Positions 15,378 through 24,415 of a DNA stretch of 64,000 nt are shown piece after piece. The position numbers and the translations under genes are program-made. Position 1 is the stretch's first letter. The number at the start of each line of letters is the position of its first letter. Below the pieces are notes generated by a model. That model was not told the origin of the DNA, searched no databases, and worked only from the letters and a program-made list of their open reading frames with translations. The stretch is from Methanoculleus sp. UBA430 (GTDB lineage: Archaea; Halobacteriota; Methanomicrobia; Methanomicrobiales; Methanoculleaceae), in the NCBI RefSeq assembly GCF_002506585.1, contig NZ_DAXW01000011.1, forward strand, positions 454 through 64,453, written 5' to 3'.

Positions 15378-16535
15378 ATGAAGAGCCCCTTTCACGTCAT
15401 GATCATCCCCACGCTCGGTTGTCCGTCCAGATGCCACTACTGCTGGAGTTCTGATGAAGGGTCTCCGATCATGAGTATCGAGACGGTCCGGGAGATAGCG
15501 GCGTGGCTCAAGGACTACCGGTCCGACCAGGTCACCATCACCTTCCACGGGGGGGAACCGCTCCTCGCCGGCGCGGAGTTCTACCGGCAGGCGCTCCCCA
15601 TCCTCTCCGGGGCCCTCGCCCGTCTTGCACCGACGTTCGCCCTGCAGAGCAACCTCTGGCTGCTCACCCCGGAGATGGCGAAGATCTTTGCAGAATACCA
15701 TATCCCCATCGGTTCCAGCATCGACGGCCCCGAGGCGATCACCGACGCACAGAGAGGGAAGGGATACTATCAAAAAACCATGCGGGGGTATGAGATCGCG
15801 ACGGCAAACGGGCTTGAGGTCCGGTTCATCTGCACGTTCACCAACAAGTCGGTCGAGCAGAAGGAGGAGATCGTCAACTTCTTCCTCAAGAGCGGGTTTC
15901 CCCTCAAACTCCACCCGGCGCTGCCGTCGCTCCGGAGCGAGAACCCAAAAGAGTGGGCGCTCGAGCCGGAGGAGTACGGGAAACTGCTGGTTTACCTCCT
16001 CGATACATACCTTGAGAACCTCGGCAAGATCGAGATCATGAACATCAACGACCTCTGCAAGTGCATCTTCACCCGGCACGGGACCGTCTGCACATTCGTC
16101 GACTGCATGGGAACCACCCTTGCCGTCGGGCCGGACGGGAGCATATACCCCTGCTACCGCTTCGTCGGGATGCCTGAGTACGTGATGGGGAACGTCCGCG
16201 ACCGTCCCACGCAGGAAGACCTCGCCCGGTCGGATGCCTGGAAACTGATGCACGCGTTCAAGGACTACGTCGACCGCGAATGCGCCGGGTGCGCCCACAT
16301 CAGGTACTGCCGGGGCGGGTGCCCCTACAACGCGATAGCCCCCACGAACGGCGAGGTCCGGGGAGTGGATCCCCATTGCACCGCCTACAAGCGGATATTC
16401 GACGAGATCACCGACCGGCTGAACAGCGAGATGTTCGGATCCGCCGATATGGGGATGGGCGGGTTCGGCCCGCGGTCCCGGAGGAAAGGGAAACCGGGGA
16501 TCATGGCAATCCTGCAGACGATGGCGACAAAATGA
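15378..16535 (+). CDS. putative peptide-modifying radical SAM enzyme, Mhun_1560-like
   Basis: The 385-residue protein has a radical SAM motif CPSRCHYC at residues 15-22, VTITFHGGEPLLAGAEF, SSIDGPEAITDAQRGKGYY and a C-terminal SPASM-type cluster region (CAGCAHIRYCRGGCPYNA). This matches the methanogen family of putative peptide-modifying enzymes named for Mhun_1560. Such enzymes are thought to modify a small Cys-rich peptide, but the reaction is not known to me. Two short Cys-containing frames just upstream are candidate substrates with weak support. GAGGAG lies 12 bases before the ATG. A GGCCCT/AGGGCC inverted repeat follows the stop (about 16563-16584). Confidence 0.8.
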   Translation: MKSPFHVMIIPTLGCPSRCHYCWSSDEGSPIMSIETVREIAAWLKDYRSDQVTITFHGGEPLLAGAEFYRQALPILSGALARLAPTFALQSNLWLLTPEMAKIFAEYHIPIGSSIDGPEAITDAQRGKGYYQKTMRGYEIATANGLEVRFICTFTNKSVEQKEEIVNFFLKSGFPLKLHPALPSLRSENPKEWALEPEEYGKLLVYLLDTYLENLGKIEIMNINDLCKCIFTRHGTVCTFVDCMGTTLAVGPDGSIYPCYRFVGMPEYVMGNVRDRPTQEDLARSDAWKLMHAFKDYVDRECAGCAHIRYCRGGCPYNAIAPTNGEVRGVDPHCTAYKRIFDEITDRLNSEMFGSADMGMGGFGPRSRRKGKPGIMAILQTMATK

Positions 16536-16674
16536 GCGCCGTGGCTGCTCATTTCTCCTGACCGGCCCTCTGCCGGAGTAGGGCCGTTCACCCGAGTCCG
16601 GCCGCTCTGCAAACCCCCATCACGGTCCGGGCCAGTGCAGGAATTATTATGGGAGAGGCTCCACCTCCTTAAGC

Positions 16675-17280
16675 ATGCGCAGGTTCGATCTCACGGAGAG
16701 CAGCCGGACGATTGCAGGCGTACTGCTCTTTCTGCTCCCGGTCCAGTTTATGATGGCTCTCATGGTCGGCGCGGCCATGGCACCCGGGTACAGCATCAAC
16801 ACGAACGCGATCAGCGACCTCGGCGTGATCGGCGCGACGGCATGGCTTTTCAACGGCTCCCTCTTCCTTGCAGGCCTCCTGAACATCATCAGCGGCTACC
16901 TCCTCTACCGCTTCTACGGCAGAGGCTGGATCTTTCCCCTTTTCGCCCTCGCGGGCATCGGTGCACTGGGTGCCGCCGTCTTTACGCTGGCTATCCCCGG
17001 GATCCACGGCCTCTTTGCGCTTATGGCCTTCATCTTCTTCAATATCCAGGCAATCGCCGGCGCCACCCTGGTCCGGGGACCTATAAGAGCGATCGCGATC
17101 ATCGCAGGCGTCCTGGGTCTCGTCTTCCTGGTGACGCATGCGGCAAGCGATTTCGGTATCATGAACCTCTACGGCCCCATCGGTCACGGCGGGTCGGAGC
17201 GGATGATCGTCTACCCCGCGCTCTTCTGGCTTGCGGGGTTCGGGGGATACCTCATGGCACCGGTTACGGGGAAGCGGTGA
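16675..17280 (+). CDS. DUF998 integral membrane protein
   Basis: The 201-residue protein has six predicted membrane segments, for example TIAGVLLFLLPVQFMMALMV, IFPLFALAGIGALGAAVFTL and IAIIAGVLGLVFLVTHAAS. It also has the DUF998 signature INTNAISDLGV after the first helix. The function is unknown. A weak TATA-like ATTATT lies near 16642 and AGGCTCCACCTCC precedes the ATG, so translation signals are unremarkable. It follows the radical SAM gene by 139 bases and converges with the methyltransferase gene. Confidence 0.85.
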   Translation: MRRFDLTESSRTIAGVLLFLLPVQFMMALMVGAAMAPGYSINTNAISDLGVIGATAWLFNGSLFLAGLLNIISGYLLYRFYGRGWIFPLFALAGIGALGAAVFTLAIPGIHGLFALMAFIFFNIQAIAGATLVRGPIRAIAIIAGVLGLVFLVTHAASDFGIMNLYGPIGHGGSERMIVYPALFWLAGFGGYLMAPVTGKR

Positions 17281-17286
17281 GGGAGG

Positions 17287-18090
17287 CTACCTCCTTCCCG
17301 TCGCCTTGAAGAACGTGTAGCAGAAGACTCCGTCCGATCCTGCGGTCCGGTAGAGGTCGGTTACTCCCCGCTCCCAGTCCTCCCGGCTCATCATCCCCCG
17401 GCCCACCGCGTCATCGCCGACGCCCTCGACCATGGCGGTGAAGGTCAGCCGCGTGAACCCGCGGGCGAGGTCCGGCCGGGAAGCGTCCACGTAGACCATC
17501 CGCGGCGAGACGCGAACGTCGCGGTAGCCGGAGCCGGTGACAAGGGGATAGAGTTCCCGCCCGATCAGGGCGTTGCCGCCCATCTCCCGCTGGAGGTCGA
17601 CGAGGCACCCGATCGCCCGGCGGGCGTAGTCGCTGTCCGGGTGGAAGAATGCCGAGCCGTGGTCTCCCTCGATCGCCGTGATCGTGCCGCCTTCGCGGAG
17701 GAGCGGGCGGAGGCGTTCGAGCGCACGGCGGGGGTCCGCCAGGTGTTCGAGGACGAAGCAGAGGAAGATGTGGTCGAAACTCCCCGGTTCGTAGGGGAGG
17801 GCGAAGATATCCCCGGCCTCGAACGTGACGTTCGTGATGCCTTCCGCCAGAACGCGCCTCTCTGCCTCGCCAAGCGATGCCTCGGAGATATCGACCGACG
17901 TGATCCGGGCCTCCGGGCTGTTTCTCGCCAGGATGACCGTCTGGGCGCCGGTGCCGCACCCGGCCTCGAGCACCCTCGAGCCTGCCGGGTACCGGGTGTC
18001 GCCGTGCAGGAGCCCGGTCAGGGTCTCCGCCTGGTCGCGCAGCCGTTCCGCTTCCCGCCCCGTGTAGCCGTGGACGTAGTTGCCGTTCAT
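17287..18090 (-). CDS. class I SAM-dependent methyltransferase
   Basis: The 267-residue protein has the SAM-binding motif I VLEAGCGTGAQTVILAR (residues 40-56), acidic loop ITSVDIS, FEAGDIFALPYEPGSFDHIF and FVLEHLADPRRALERL. The N-terminal MNGNYVHGYTGREAERLRDQ is characteristic of a methanogen subgroup of methyltransferase-11 proteins. The substrate is unknown. It is one of several class I methyltransferases in this window. Confidence 0.85.
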   Translation of the reverse strand: MNGNYVHGYTGREAERLRDQAETLTGLLHGDTRYPAGSRVLEAGCGTGAQTVILARNSPEARITSVDISEASLGEAERRVLAEGITNVTFEAGDIFALPYEPGSFDHIFLCFVLEHLADPRRALERLRPLLREGGTITAIEGDHGSAFFHPDSDYARRAIGCLVDLQREMGGNALIGRELYPLVTGSGYRDVRVSPRMVYVDASRPDLARGFTRLTFTAMVEGVGDDAVGRGMMSREDWERGVTDLYRTAGSDGVFCYTFFKATGRR

Positions 18091-18380
18091 ACCGTTTCCC
18101 TGCAGGAGTTATAACGTGAGCCCGCTATTAAGCGTCTGTGGTAAGCCGCACGGCGCGGGAAGACCGTGCCTGCACGGACCGGATCCACAAGAGCGTTTGC
18201 GGTGCCCCGGCAGGCTCATTTTTATTCACCTGAGATCTCTAGCACCGATCAAAAAGCAAAGCGTTTTCCCGGGAACAGGGTAATAATACCCACAGCAGTC
18301 CCCCGATGATCCCCCATGTTAATCTGGACCGGAGCAGGATGGCCCGGGAAAGACCGGGCGGTGCAGGGACGTGAGCGGCC
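18091..18380. other. divergent intergenic region
   Basis: The gap between the divergent methyltransferase and kinase genes holds no gene that I can recognise. AT-rich CTCATTTTTATTCACC near 18213-18228 is a plausible promoter for the rightward kinase gene, which then has a long leader. Confidence 0.35.
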
Positions 18381-20132
18381 GTGTCTGACATCTTCACGAT
18401 CTTCTTTCTGATCCTGGTCGGGTTCTGCGCTGTCTCGGCATTCACCACCTACGGTCTCGGGATGTATGCTTTTGCGCAAAACCCCTCGTCGGCCGTCAAC
18501 CGCCTCTTCCTTGCAGTAACGCTCTCGGCAACCTGCTGGGCCATCGGGGAGTTCCTCTTCTGGCATTCGGCCGGTTACGAAGGCAGCCTCTTCTGGCTGA
18601 GGGCCAGTTCCTTTTGGGTCTTTGTCGCCGTCTTCACCGCCCACTTTACACTCACCTTCACCAACCACCCCCTCGCCCGGAAGAATAAACGTGGTATTCT
18701 CCTCGTTTCTCTGTACCTGCCCGCCCTGCTCTTTACGCTGCTCGGTCTCTTCACCGACCAGATCTACACGGTGACGCTCCAGCCGGGAACGGGGTATGTC
18801 TACCTGTCCTCCGCAGGACCTATCTCCCTGGCCGCGAAGGCCTACGTCTCACTGGTGATGGTCTGGGCGGTATACGCCGGTATTTCGTCCTGGCGGAGAG
18901 TGCGTCCGGGGAGGATCCGGCGCCAGAACCGGCTCGTCGGTATCGGCACCGCAACCGTCGTCGTTTTCGGCGCTCTCTCTGGACTGATCCTCCCGACCTT
19001 CGGGATCTACACCGTCAATCTCGTCTTCATCGGTATCGTCGTCTTCTCCCTGCTCATCGCCCACGCCATCCACAGATATGGGATGTTCACCCTGAGTCCC
19101 CAGACGGCGGTCCCGGAGATCCTCAGGACGATGCCCGACGGCCTTGTCCTTACCGATATGGACGGCAGGATCATCGCGACGAATGCGGCGGCCGCGGAGG
19201 TCTTCGGCGTAGCCGAGGGGGATCTTTCCGAACAGCCGGTCGGGCGGTTCATTCCCGATACGGCGTACGCCGCGATCAGGACCGCCGTCACGCAGCAGGG
19301 GAGGTTTTCGGATCTGGAGGTGGTGACCGACGGCAAGAAGAACCGCGTTCTCAGCATCGCCGGGGCACCTGTCAGCGACCCGGATGGAGAACCTGCCGGT
19401 GTTGTCCTGATAATCAGGGATATCACCGGCCGGAGAGCAGCCGAAACCGCCCTCCGGACTGCCAACCAGAAACTGTCACTCTTATCCCAGCTGACCTGCC
19501 ACGACATCGGCAACGACGTCACCGGGCTTTCCTGGTACCTGAGCCTCCTCTCAGAGGACCGGATGCATCACGACGGCGATGTGTATCTATCCCGATCCAT
19601 CGAGGCCGCAGAGAGGATCAAGAAACATCTCCAGTTCTCCCGCGAATACCAGATGATCGGCGTGTACCAGCCGGTCTGGCAGCCGCTTGAGACGATGATC
19701 GAGCATGCCGTCAGCGCCATTCACCATCCCGGGATTGAGATCTCCGTCCGGACCGCCCCGGTGGAGATTTATGCCGATCCGCTCTCGCCCAAAGTCGTAT
19801 ACAACCTGCTCGAGAACGCGCTCCGGCACGGGGGGGAACTCACCAGGATCGAGATAACAGCCTGCGAGCAGGCCGACGGGACGCTCACCATAACGTTCGA
19901 GGACGATGGGCCCGGGGTTCCGGACGACGAGAAAGAGCAGATCTTCCGCTACGGTTACGGGAAGAACACCGGCTTCGGGCTGGCTTTTTCCCGGGACATC
20001 CTTTCCGTAACCGAGATCGGGATCCGGGAGACGGGGACGGCGAGCCGGGGGGCCCGGTTTGAGATTCTGGTTCCTCCCCGGGCATGGCGGGCGGTTGCGA
20101 GGAAAGAGGGCGGTCCGTGCACGGATGGATGA
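18381..20132 (+). CDS. membrane-bound PAS sensor histidine kinase (7TM N-terminus)
   Basis: The 583-residue protein starts with GTG. About seven membrane segments fill residues 1-235, like the 7TM sensor half of many methanogen kinases. A PAS domain follows (about 250-345, ILRTMPDGLVLTDMDGRIIA to PAGVVLIIRDITGRRAAE). The H-box is LTCHDIGNDV and the ATPase has NLLENALRHG, DDGPGVPDDEKEQIF and GYGKNTGFGLAFSR. It would sense a membrane or PAS ligand and autophosphorylate. No response regulator is adjacent, which is usual in archaea. The ribosome site before the GTG is weak. The last residues are basic and extend past the ATPase fold. Confidence 0.88.
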   Translation: MSDIFTIFFLILVGFCAVSAFTTYGLGMYAFAQNPSSAVNRLFLAVTLSATCWAIGEFLFWHSAGYEGSLFWLRASSFWVFVAVFTAHFTLTFTNHPLARKNKRGILLVSLYLPALLFTLLGLFTDQIYTVTLQPGTGYVYLSSAGPISLAAKAYVSLVMVWAVYAGISSWRRVRPGRIRRQNRLVGIGTATVVVFGALSGLILPTFGIYTVNLVFIGIVVFSLLIAHAIHRYGMFTLSPQTAVPEILRTMPDGLVLTDMDGRIIATNAAAAEVFGVAEGDLSEQPVGRFIPDTAYAAIRTAVTQQGRFSDLEVVTDGKKNRVLSIAGAPVSDPDGEPAGVVLIIRDITGRRAAETALRTANQKLSLLSQLTCHDIGNDVTGLSWYLSLLSEDRMHHDGDVYLSRSIEAAERIKKHLQFSREYQMIGVYQPVWQPLETMIEHAVSAIHHPGIEISVRTAPVEIYADPLSPKVVYNLLENALRHGGELTRIEITACEQADGTLTITFEDDGPGVPDDEKEQIFRYGYGKNTGFGLAFSRDILSVTEIGIRETGTASRGARFEILVPPRAWRAVARKEGGPCTDG

Positions 20133-20245
20133 TGCAAGCACGCAGGCATGGGGGCTGCCACAGAGAAGACCCTGCGGTCAAGGATCGCGACCGCAAAGCA
20201 CTTTACGCCTCCGATGCCACCCCTGTCACGGAGGCCCGGTCATTT

Positions 20246-21340
20246 ATGAGCCAACCCACTTCCCAATGCGGACAACAGCATCGCTATACGCTGAAAGAAC
20301 TTGGCTGGACTGAGGAACACGATGCGGCATTCTCGAAATACGCCGGCCCCTATCTCGCCGGCCGCGTGGCCTGTCGGCAGAAGACCGTATGGGACGTGCT
20401 TGTCGACGGGGGATCGGTCACGGCCGGGATCTCCGGGGCACTCCGGAGACTTGGCCGGTTCCCCGCGGTGGGGGACTTCGTCGTCCTGCTCCGTCAGCCG
20501 GAGACCGGCACCTCGATGATCGTCGATATCCTCTCGCAGAAGACCCGGTTTACGCGGGGAAGCGCGGGGCGCGAGGGAACCGACCAGGTCATCGCGGCGA
20601 ATATCGATACGGTCTTCATCGTCACGGCCGCCGGCCGTGACCTCAACCCCCGCCGGATCGAGCGCTTTCTCGCGATCGCCCACGCGTCAGGCGCCTTCCC
20701 GGTCATCGTCATTAACAAGTCCGATCTCGCAGACGACCCTACAACGCTCGCCGACGAGATTGCTTCGGCCTCTCCCGGCATACCGGTCATTCCCATCAGC
20801 GCCGTGAGCGGGGAGGGAGTCGACCGGCTCGACCCGTATCTCCCGCCGCGAAGAACGGTCGCCCTCATCGGCTCGTCGGGCGTCGGCAAGTCCACCCTGA
20901 TCAACCGGCTCATGGGCCGGCCGGTGCAGGAGACCTCGGATACCCGGGACTATGACGGCAAAGGGCGGCACACCACGACCGTCCGCCAGCTCTTCGTCCT
21001 TGACGGCGGGGCGCTCATGATCGACAACCCCGGCCTGCGGGAGGTCGGGATCGGGACGGCTTTTGCCGGCATCGCCGACACATTCCCCGACATCCTCGAA
21101 GTCGCAGAGGGCTGCAGGTTCTCGGACTGCCGGCACGAGGGGGAGCCGGGCTGTGCGGTGCAGGCGGCCGTCGCGGCCGGGACCCTCCCCGCGGCACGGC
21201 TGGAGAGTTATCAGAGGCTCGTGCAGGAACTCGCGTTCGAGCAGGCGAAAGCGGAGATAGGGCTTGTAAGGCTTGAAAAGAAACGCTGGAAGGCGATCGG
21301 CAAGATTCAGAGGGATATCGGGAAGATGAAGGGAGAGTAA
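20246..21340 (+). CDS. rsgA: RsgA-type circularly permuted ribosome GTPase
   Basis: The 364-residue protein has the permuted GTPase order of RsgA/YjeQ: an N-terminal OB-like part, then NKSD (157-160), SAVSGEGVD, the P-loop GSSGVGKST (209-217), the DTRDYDGKGRHTTT switch and DNPGLREVG. It ends with a zinc knuckle C290, C295, H297, C303. RsgA releases assembly factors from the small ribosomal subunit. The family is essentially bacterial, so this gene was probably acquired. The ATG at 20246 is preceded by GGAGG about 11 bases away; upstream in-frame starts look non-coding. Confidence 0.93.
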   Translation: MSQPTSQCGQQHRYTLKELGWTEEHDAAFSKYAGPYLAGRVACRQKTVWDVLVDGGSVTAGISGALRRLGRFPAVGDFVVLLRQPETGTSMIVDILSQKTRFTRGSAGREGTDQVIAANIDTVFIVTAAGRDLNPRRIERFLAIAHASGAFPVIVINKSDLADDPTTLADEIASASPGIPVIPISAVSGEGVDRLDPYLPPRRTVALIGSSGVGKSTLINRLMGRPVQETSDTRDYDGKGRHTTTVRQLFVLDGGALMIDNPGLREVGIGTAFAGIADTFPDILEVAEGCRFSDCRHEGEPGCAVQAAVAAGTLPAARLESYQRLVQELAFEQAKAEIGLVRLEKKRWKAIGKIQRDIGKMKGE

Positions 21341-21348
21341 CGGCCTCC

Positions 21349-22098
21349 CTATGCTCTCTTCCGCAGAATGAAGAACTCGTAGCCGTACTCGCTGCCGTGT
21401 TCCCGGTGGAGGGCGATCTCCCGCTCCTCGAACGCGATGAGGCCTTCCGCTTCAGGGTTGCCGGCGACTTTCGACCGCAGGTCCGCGAGCCGTTCGATCA
21501 TCGGCGTGTAGTAATCGTCCCACCACGCTGATGCCGGGAGCGGGAAGGTCGCGACGACCTCGTAGCCGGCGTCTTCGGCGATCGCGCGGTTCGCCGGGAC
21601 CGTTGTTATCGCCGGGTAGCACTCGTTCCAGAACGCCGCCGCCTCCGGCGAGGGTTCTTCAACGAACCAGGCGGCCTCGGTGAGGCAGAGGTAGCCGCCC
21701 GGCCGGAGGAGCCTCCTCCACGAGACGAGCCCTTCCCGGAACCCCATGATGAAGATCGAGCCCTCCGCCCAGAGGACGTCAAACGATCCGTCGGAGAACG
21801 GCAGGTCGTCCATCGAGGCGCGGACCGTGGTGATCCGGTCTCCCACCCCCGCCGATGCCGCGCTCCCGGCAAGTTGATCGAGGTAGGGCTGGTGGACGTC
21901 GGTGGCGGTGATGCGGCAGCCGGGACAGATCCGGGCGAGTTCGACGGTCTGCATCCCGGCCCCGCACCCGATATCCAGGATCGCCGGTTGGGCCGAAAGA
22001 TCGGTAAGCATCGAGAAGGCCTTCCGTGTACAGGCATTGCTCCCCGGCCCCTGGCGGGGCAGGTTCTCGTGCATGGTAAAGATAAAGGGAGTATCCAT
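21349..22098 (-). CDS. class I SAM-dependent methyltransferase
   Basis: The 249-residue protein has FTMHENLPRQGPGSNACTRK near its N-terminus and SAM motif AILDIGCGAGMQTVELA, ITATDVHQPYLDQLA, SDGSFDVLWAEGSIF and LLRPGGYLCLTEAAWF. It resembles uncharacterised methyltransferase-11/25 proteins of methanogens. I placed the start at MDTPFIFTMHEN; an ATG ten codons upstream is possible and neither has a clear ribosome site. The gene converges on rsgA with eight bases between the stops. Confidence 0.82.
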   Translation of the reverse strand: MDTPFIFTMHENLPRQGPGSNACTRKAFSMLTDLSAQPAILDIGCGAGMQTVELARICPGCRITATDVHQPYLDQLAGSAASAGVGDRITTVRASMDDLPFSDGSFDVLWAEGSIFIMGFREGLVSWRRLLRPGGYLCLTEAAWFVEEPSPEAAAFWNECYPAITTVPANRAIAEDAGYEVVATFPLPASAWWDDYYTPMIERLADLRSKVAGNPEAEGLIAFEEREIALHREHGSEYGYEFFILRKRA

Positions 22099-22199
22099 GA
22101 TAGGTATGCGTGCGCCGTGCGATCGCATAAACCCGCACGGAGCGGCATCCAGCCGCCCGGGCCCGTCCGGTCATAGTTAATAGCATCGCCGCAGAGATC

Positions 22200-23399
22200 A
22201 TGGGTATGGAGCGAAAGACCCCTGCCTCCGAACTCCGGGACCGCATGGAGCGGTTCCGGCTCCGCATGGACACGGAAGACCCGTCGTGGGAGTTTTCTGC
22301 TATCTTTGGCAGGGTGAACCAGTTCTACCTCACCGGGACGATGCAGGACGGCGTTCTCCTCGTCCCCAAAAACGGCGAGGCCGTGCTCTGGGTGCGCAGG
22401 AGCCTTGAGAGGGCGCTCGACGAGTCGTTCTTCCCCGATATCCGGCCGATGAAGAGTTTCCGCGACGCCGCGGCCGGGATGGGGGCGTGCCCGGCGACGG
22501 TCCACGTGGAGACGGAGACGGTGCCCCTCGCGCTGCTCGAGCGGTTCCGGAAGTACTTCCCCTTCCGCGAGACGAGGTCGCTCGATGCGCAGGCAACGGT
22601 GGTCCGGGCGAAGAAGAGCGCTTACGAACTCTCTCTCATGGAGCGGGCGGGGAAGATCCACCGGCACGTCCTCGAGGACGTCGTCCCCGCAATGCTCCGC
22701 GAGGGGATGAGCGAGGCCGAGCTCGGCGGCGAGGTCTTTGCCCGCATGGTCCGGGAAGGGCATCATGGCATCGCCCGGTTCGGTAGGTTCGGGACGGAGA
22801 TGATCCTCGGCCAGCTCGGTTTCGGGGAGAACTCCCTCTACCCGACCAGTTTCGACGGGCCGGGCGGGTGCCGGGGAGCGGCCCCCGGCGCCCCGGTCCT
22901 CGGCAGCCACGACCGGAAACTTCAGAGCGGAGATCTGGTCTTTGTCGACTGCGCCTGTGGGGTGCAGGGCTACCACACCGACAAGACCGTGACGTATATG
23001 TTCTGGGGATCGGTCCCCGAAGAGGCGGCAGAGGCCCATTACCGGTGCGTGGAGGTGCAGGATAGAACGGCCGCGATGCTCCGGCCAGGACTCCGGCCCT
23101 CCGAGATCTACGAGACGATACTCGGCGGCCTGGAGCCCGCGTTCCTCGAGAACTTCATGGGCTACGGAGGCCGGCGGGCGCAGTTCCTGGGCCACGGGAT
23201 CGGCCTCGCCGTGGACGAGGCGCCTGCGATCGCGAGAGGGTTCGATGAGCCGCTCGAAGAAGGGATGGTCTTTGCCCTCGAGCCCAAGAAGGGGGTCCGG
23301 GGCGTCGGGATGGTCGGGATCGAGAACACCTTCGTGGTCACCCGCGGCGGGGGCCGGTGCATCACCGGCAAGAACGCCGGGCTGGTCCCGGTTGGGTGA
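22200..23399 (+). CDS. M24-family Xaa-Pro aminopeptidase-like protein
   Basis: The 399-residue protein has an N-terminal creatinase-like domain (about 1-150) and a pita-bread peptidase domain. The metal ligands are visible: FVDCACGVQGYHTDKT (two aspartates), FLGHGIGLAVDEAPA (histidine), FALEPKK and GIENTFVVT (two glutamates). This full set argues for an active metal-dependent aminopeptidase that removes residues before proline. Two ATGs lie at 22200 and 22206 and cannot be told apart. It is divergent from the methyltransferase gene. Confidence 0.9.
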   Translation: MGMERKTPASELRDRMERFRLRMDTEDPSWEFSAIFGRVNQFYLTGTMQDGVLLVPKNGEAVLWVRRSLERALDESFFPDIRPMKSFRDAAAGMGACPATVHVETETVPLALLERFRKYFPFRETRSLDAQATVVRAKKSAYELSLMERAGKIHRHVLEDVVPAMLREGMSEAELGGEVFARMVREGHHGIARFGRFGTEMILGQLGFGENSLYPTSFDGPGGCRGAAPGAPVLGSHDRKLQSGDLVFVDCACGVQGYHTDKTVTYMFWGSVPEEAAEAHYRCVEVQDRTAAMLRPGLRPSEIYETILGGLEPAFLENFMGYGGRRAQFLGHGIGLAVDEAPAIARGFDEPLEEGMVFALEPKKGVRGVGMVGIENTFVVTRGGGRCITGKNAGLVPVG

Positions 23400-23423
23400 G
23401 GGGGAGGAACCCCTCCCGCCCGT

Positions 23424-24293
23424 TCAGGAGAGCCCGGCAACCGGTTCCATCGGCTGGGCCTTCTCCCCGAGGAAGTCCAGCAGCTCCCGGTTGACCCTGT
23501 CGGCATGGGTCCAGGTGATCCCGTGCGGCCCGCCCTCGACCACCACGAGACGGCTCCCCCTGACCAGTTCGTGGGTGCGCTTCCCCGAGGCGGCGAGGGG
23601 GACGATCCGGTCTGCATCGCCGTGGATGACGAGGACCGGCACGTCGATGCTCGCAAGGTCGCCCCGGAAGTCGGTCAGCCACGCAGAGACGCTGTCGAGT
23701 GTGCCCACAGGAGAGGCGGCGGCCGCTACATTCCAGCTGAGGCGGACAACCTCGTCGCTCACCCGGTCGCCCCCATAGACGTCGACGTTGTAGAAGTCCG
23801 AGAGGAACCCGGAGAGGAACGCCGGGCGGTCGGCGGCGATGCTCTCCATGATCCCGTCGAAGGTGCTGCCCTCGACGCCTTCGGGGTTGTCGGCCGTCTT
23901 TAAGAGGAACGGCGGGATCGCGGATATGAAGACCGCCCGCTCCACGCGATCGCTCCCGTAGGTGCCGAGATAACGGGCGACCTCGCCCCCGCCCATCGAG
24001 AACCCGACGAGCGTGGCGTCGGCGAGGTCGAGTTCCGTCATGATCTTGTGCAGGTCTTCTGCCAGGGTATCGTAGTCGTAGCCGGTGGCCGGCCGGCTTG
24101 AGTTCCCAAACCCCCTCCGGTCGTAGGCGACGACGCGGTAGCCCGCATCAAGCAATACCGGCACCTGCTTCTCCCAGGACTTGCTCGAGAGCGGCCAGCC
24201 GTGAACCAGGACGACCGGCTCGCCCCTGCCGTGGTCCTCGTAGTAGAGGTCGATGGTGCCCGAATTCTCCTTACCAACGGTGATGTAGGACAT
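23424..24293 (-). CDS. alpha/beta hydrolase (non-heme chloroperoxidase/esterase type)
   Basis: The 289-residue protein has VVLVHGWPLSSKSWEKQ, the nucleophile elbow GFSMGG with S99, VIHGDADRIVPL for the acid and EGGPHGITWTHAD for the catalytic histidine. YDRRGFGNSSRPATGYDYDT marks the chloroperoxidase/arylesterase branch of the family. These enzymes hydrolyse esters and can perhydrolyse acids with peroxide. The natural substrate is unknown. The ATG at 24293 follows GAGGAGGT. Confidence 0.88.
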   Translation of the reverse strand: MSYITVGKENSGTIDLYYEDHGRGEPVVLVHGWPLSSKSWEKQVPVLLDAGYRVVAYDRRGFGNSSRPATGYDYDTLAEDLHKIMTELDLADATLVGFSMGGGEVARYLGTYGSDRVERAVFISAIPPFLLKTADNPEGVEGSTFDGIMESIAADRPAFLSGFLSDFYNVDVYGGDRVSDEVVRLSWNVAAAASPVGTLDSVSAWLTDFRGDLASIDVPVLVIHGDADRIVPLAASGKRTHELVRGSRLVVVEGGPHGITWTHADRVNRELLDFLGEKAQPMEPVAGLS

Positions 24294-24415
24294 GAAAACC
24301 TCCTCTTCTGCGGGCTCCCGACACCGGCCATGGCATATATAGTTGTGGGGCGGAGACGGGCCCGGAGAGAATCGAAGGGCATAATACCAGCAACTCCCTA
24401 ACACCCTGATAGGCG

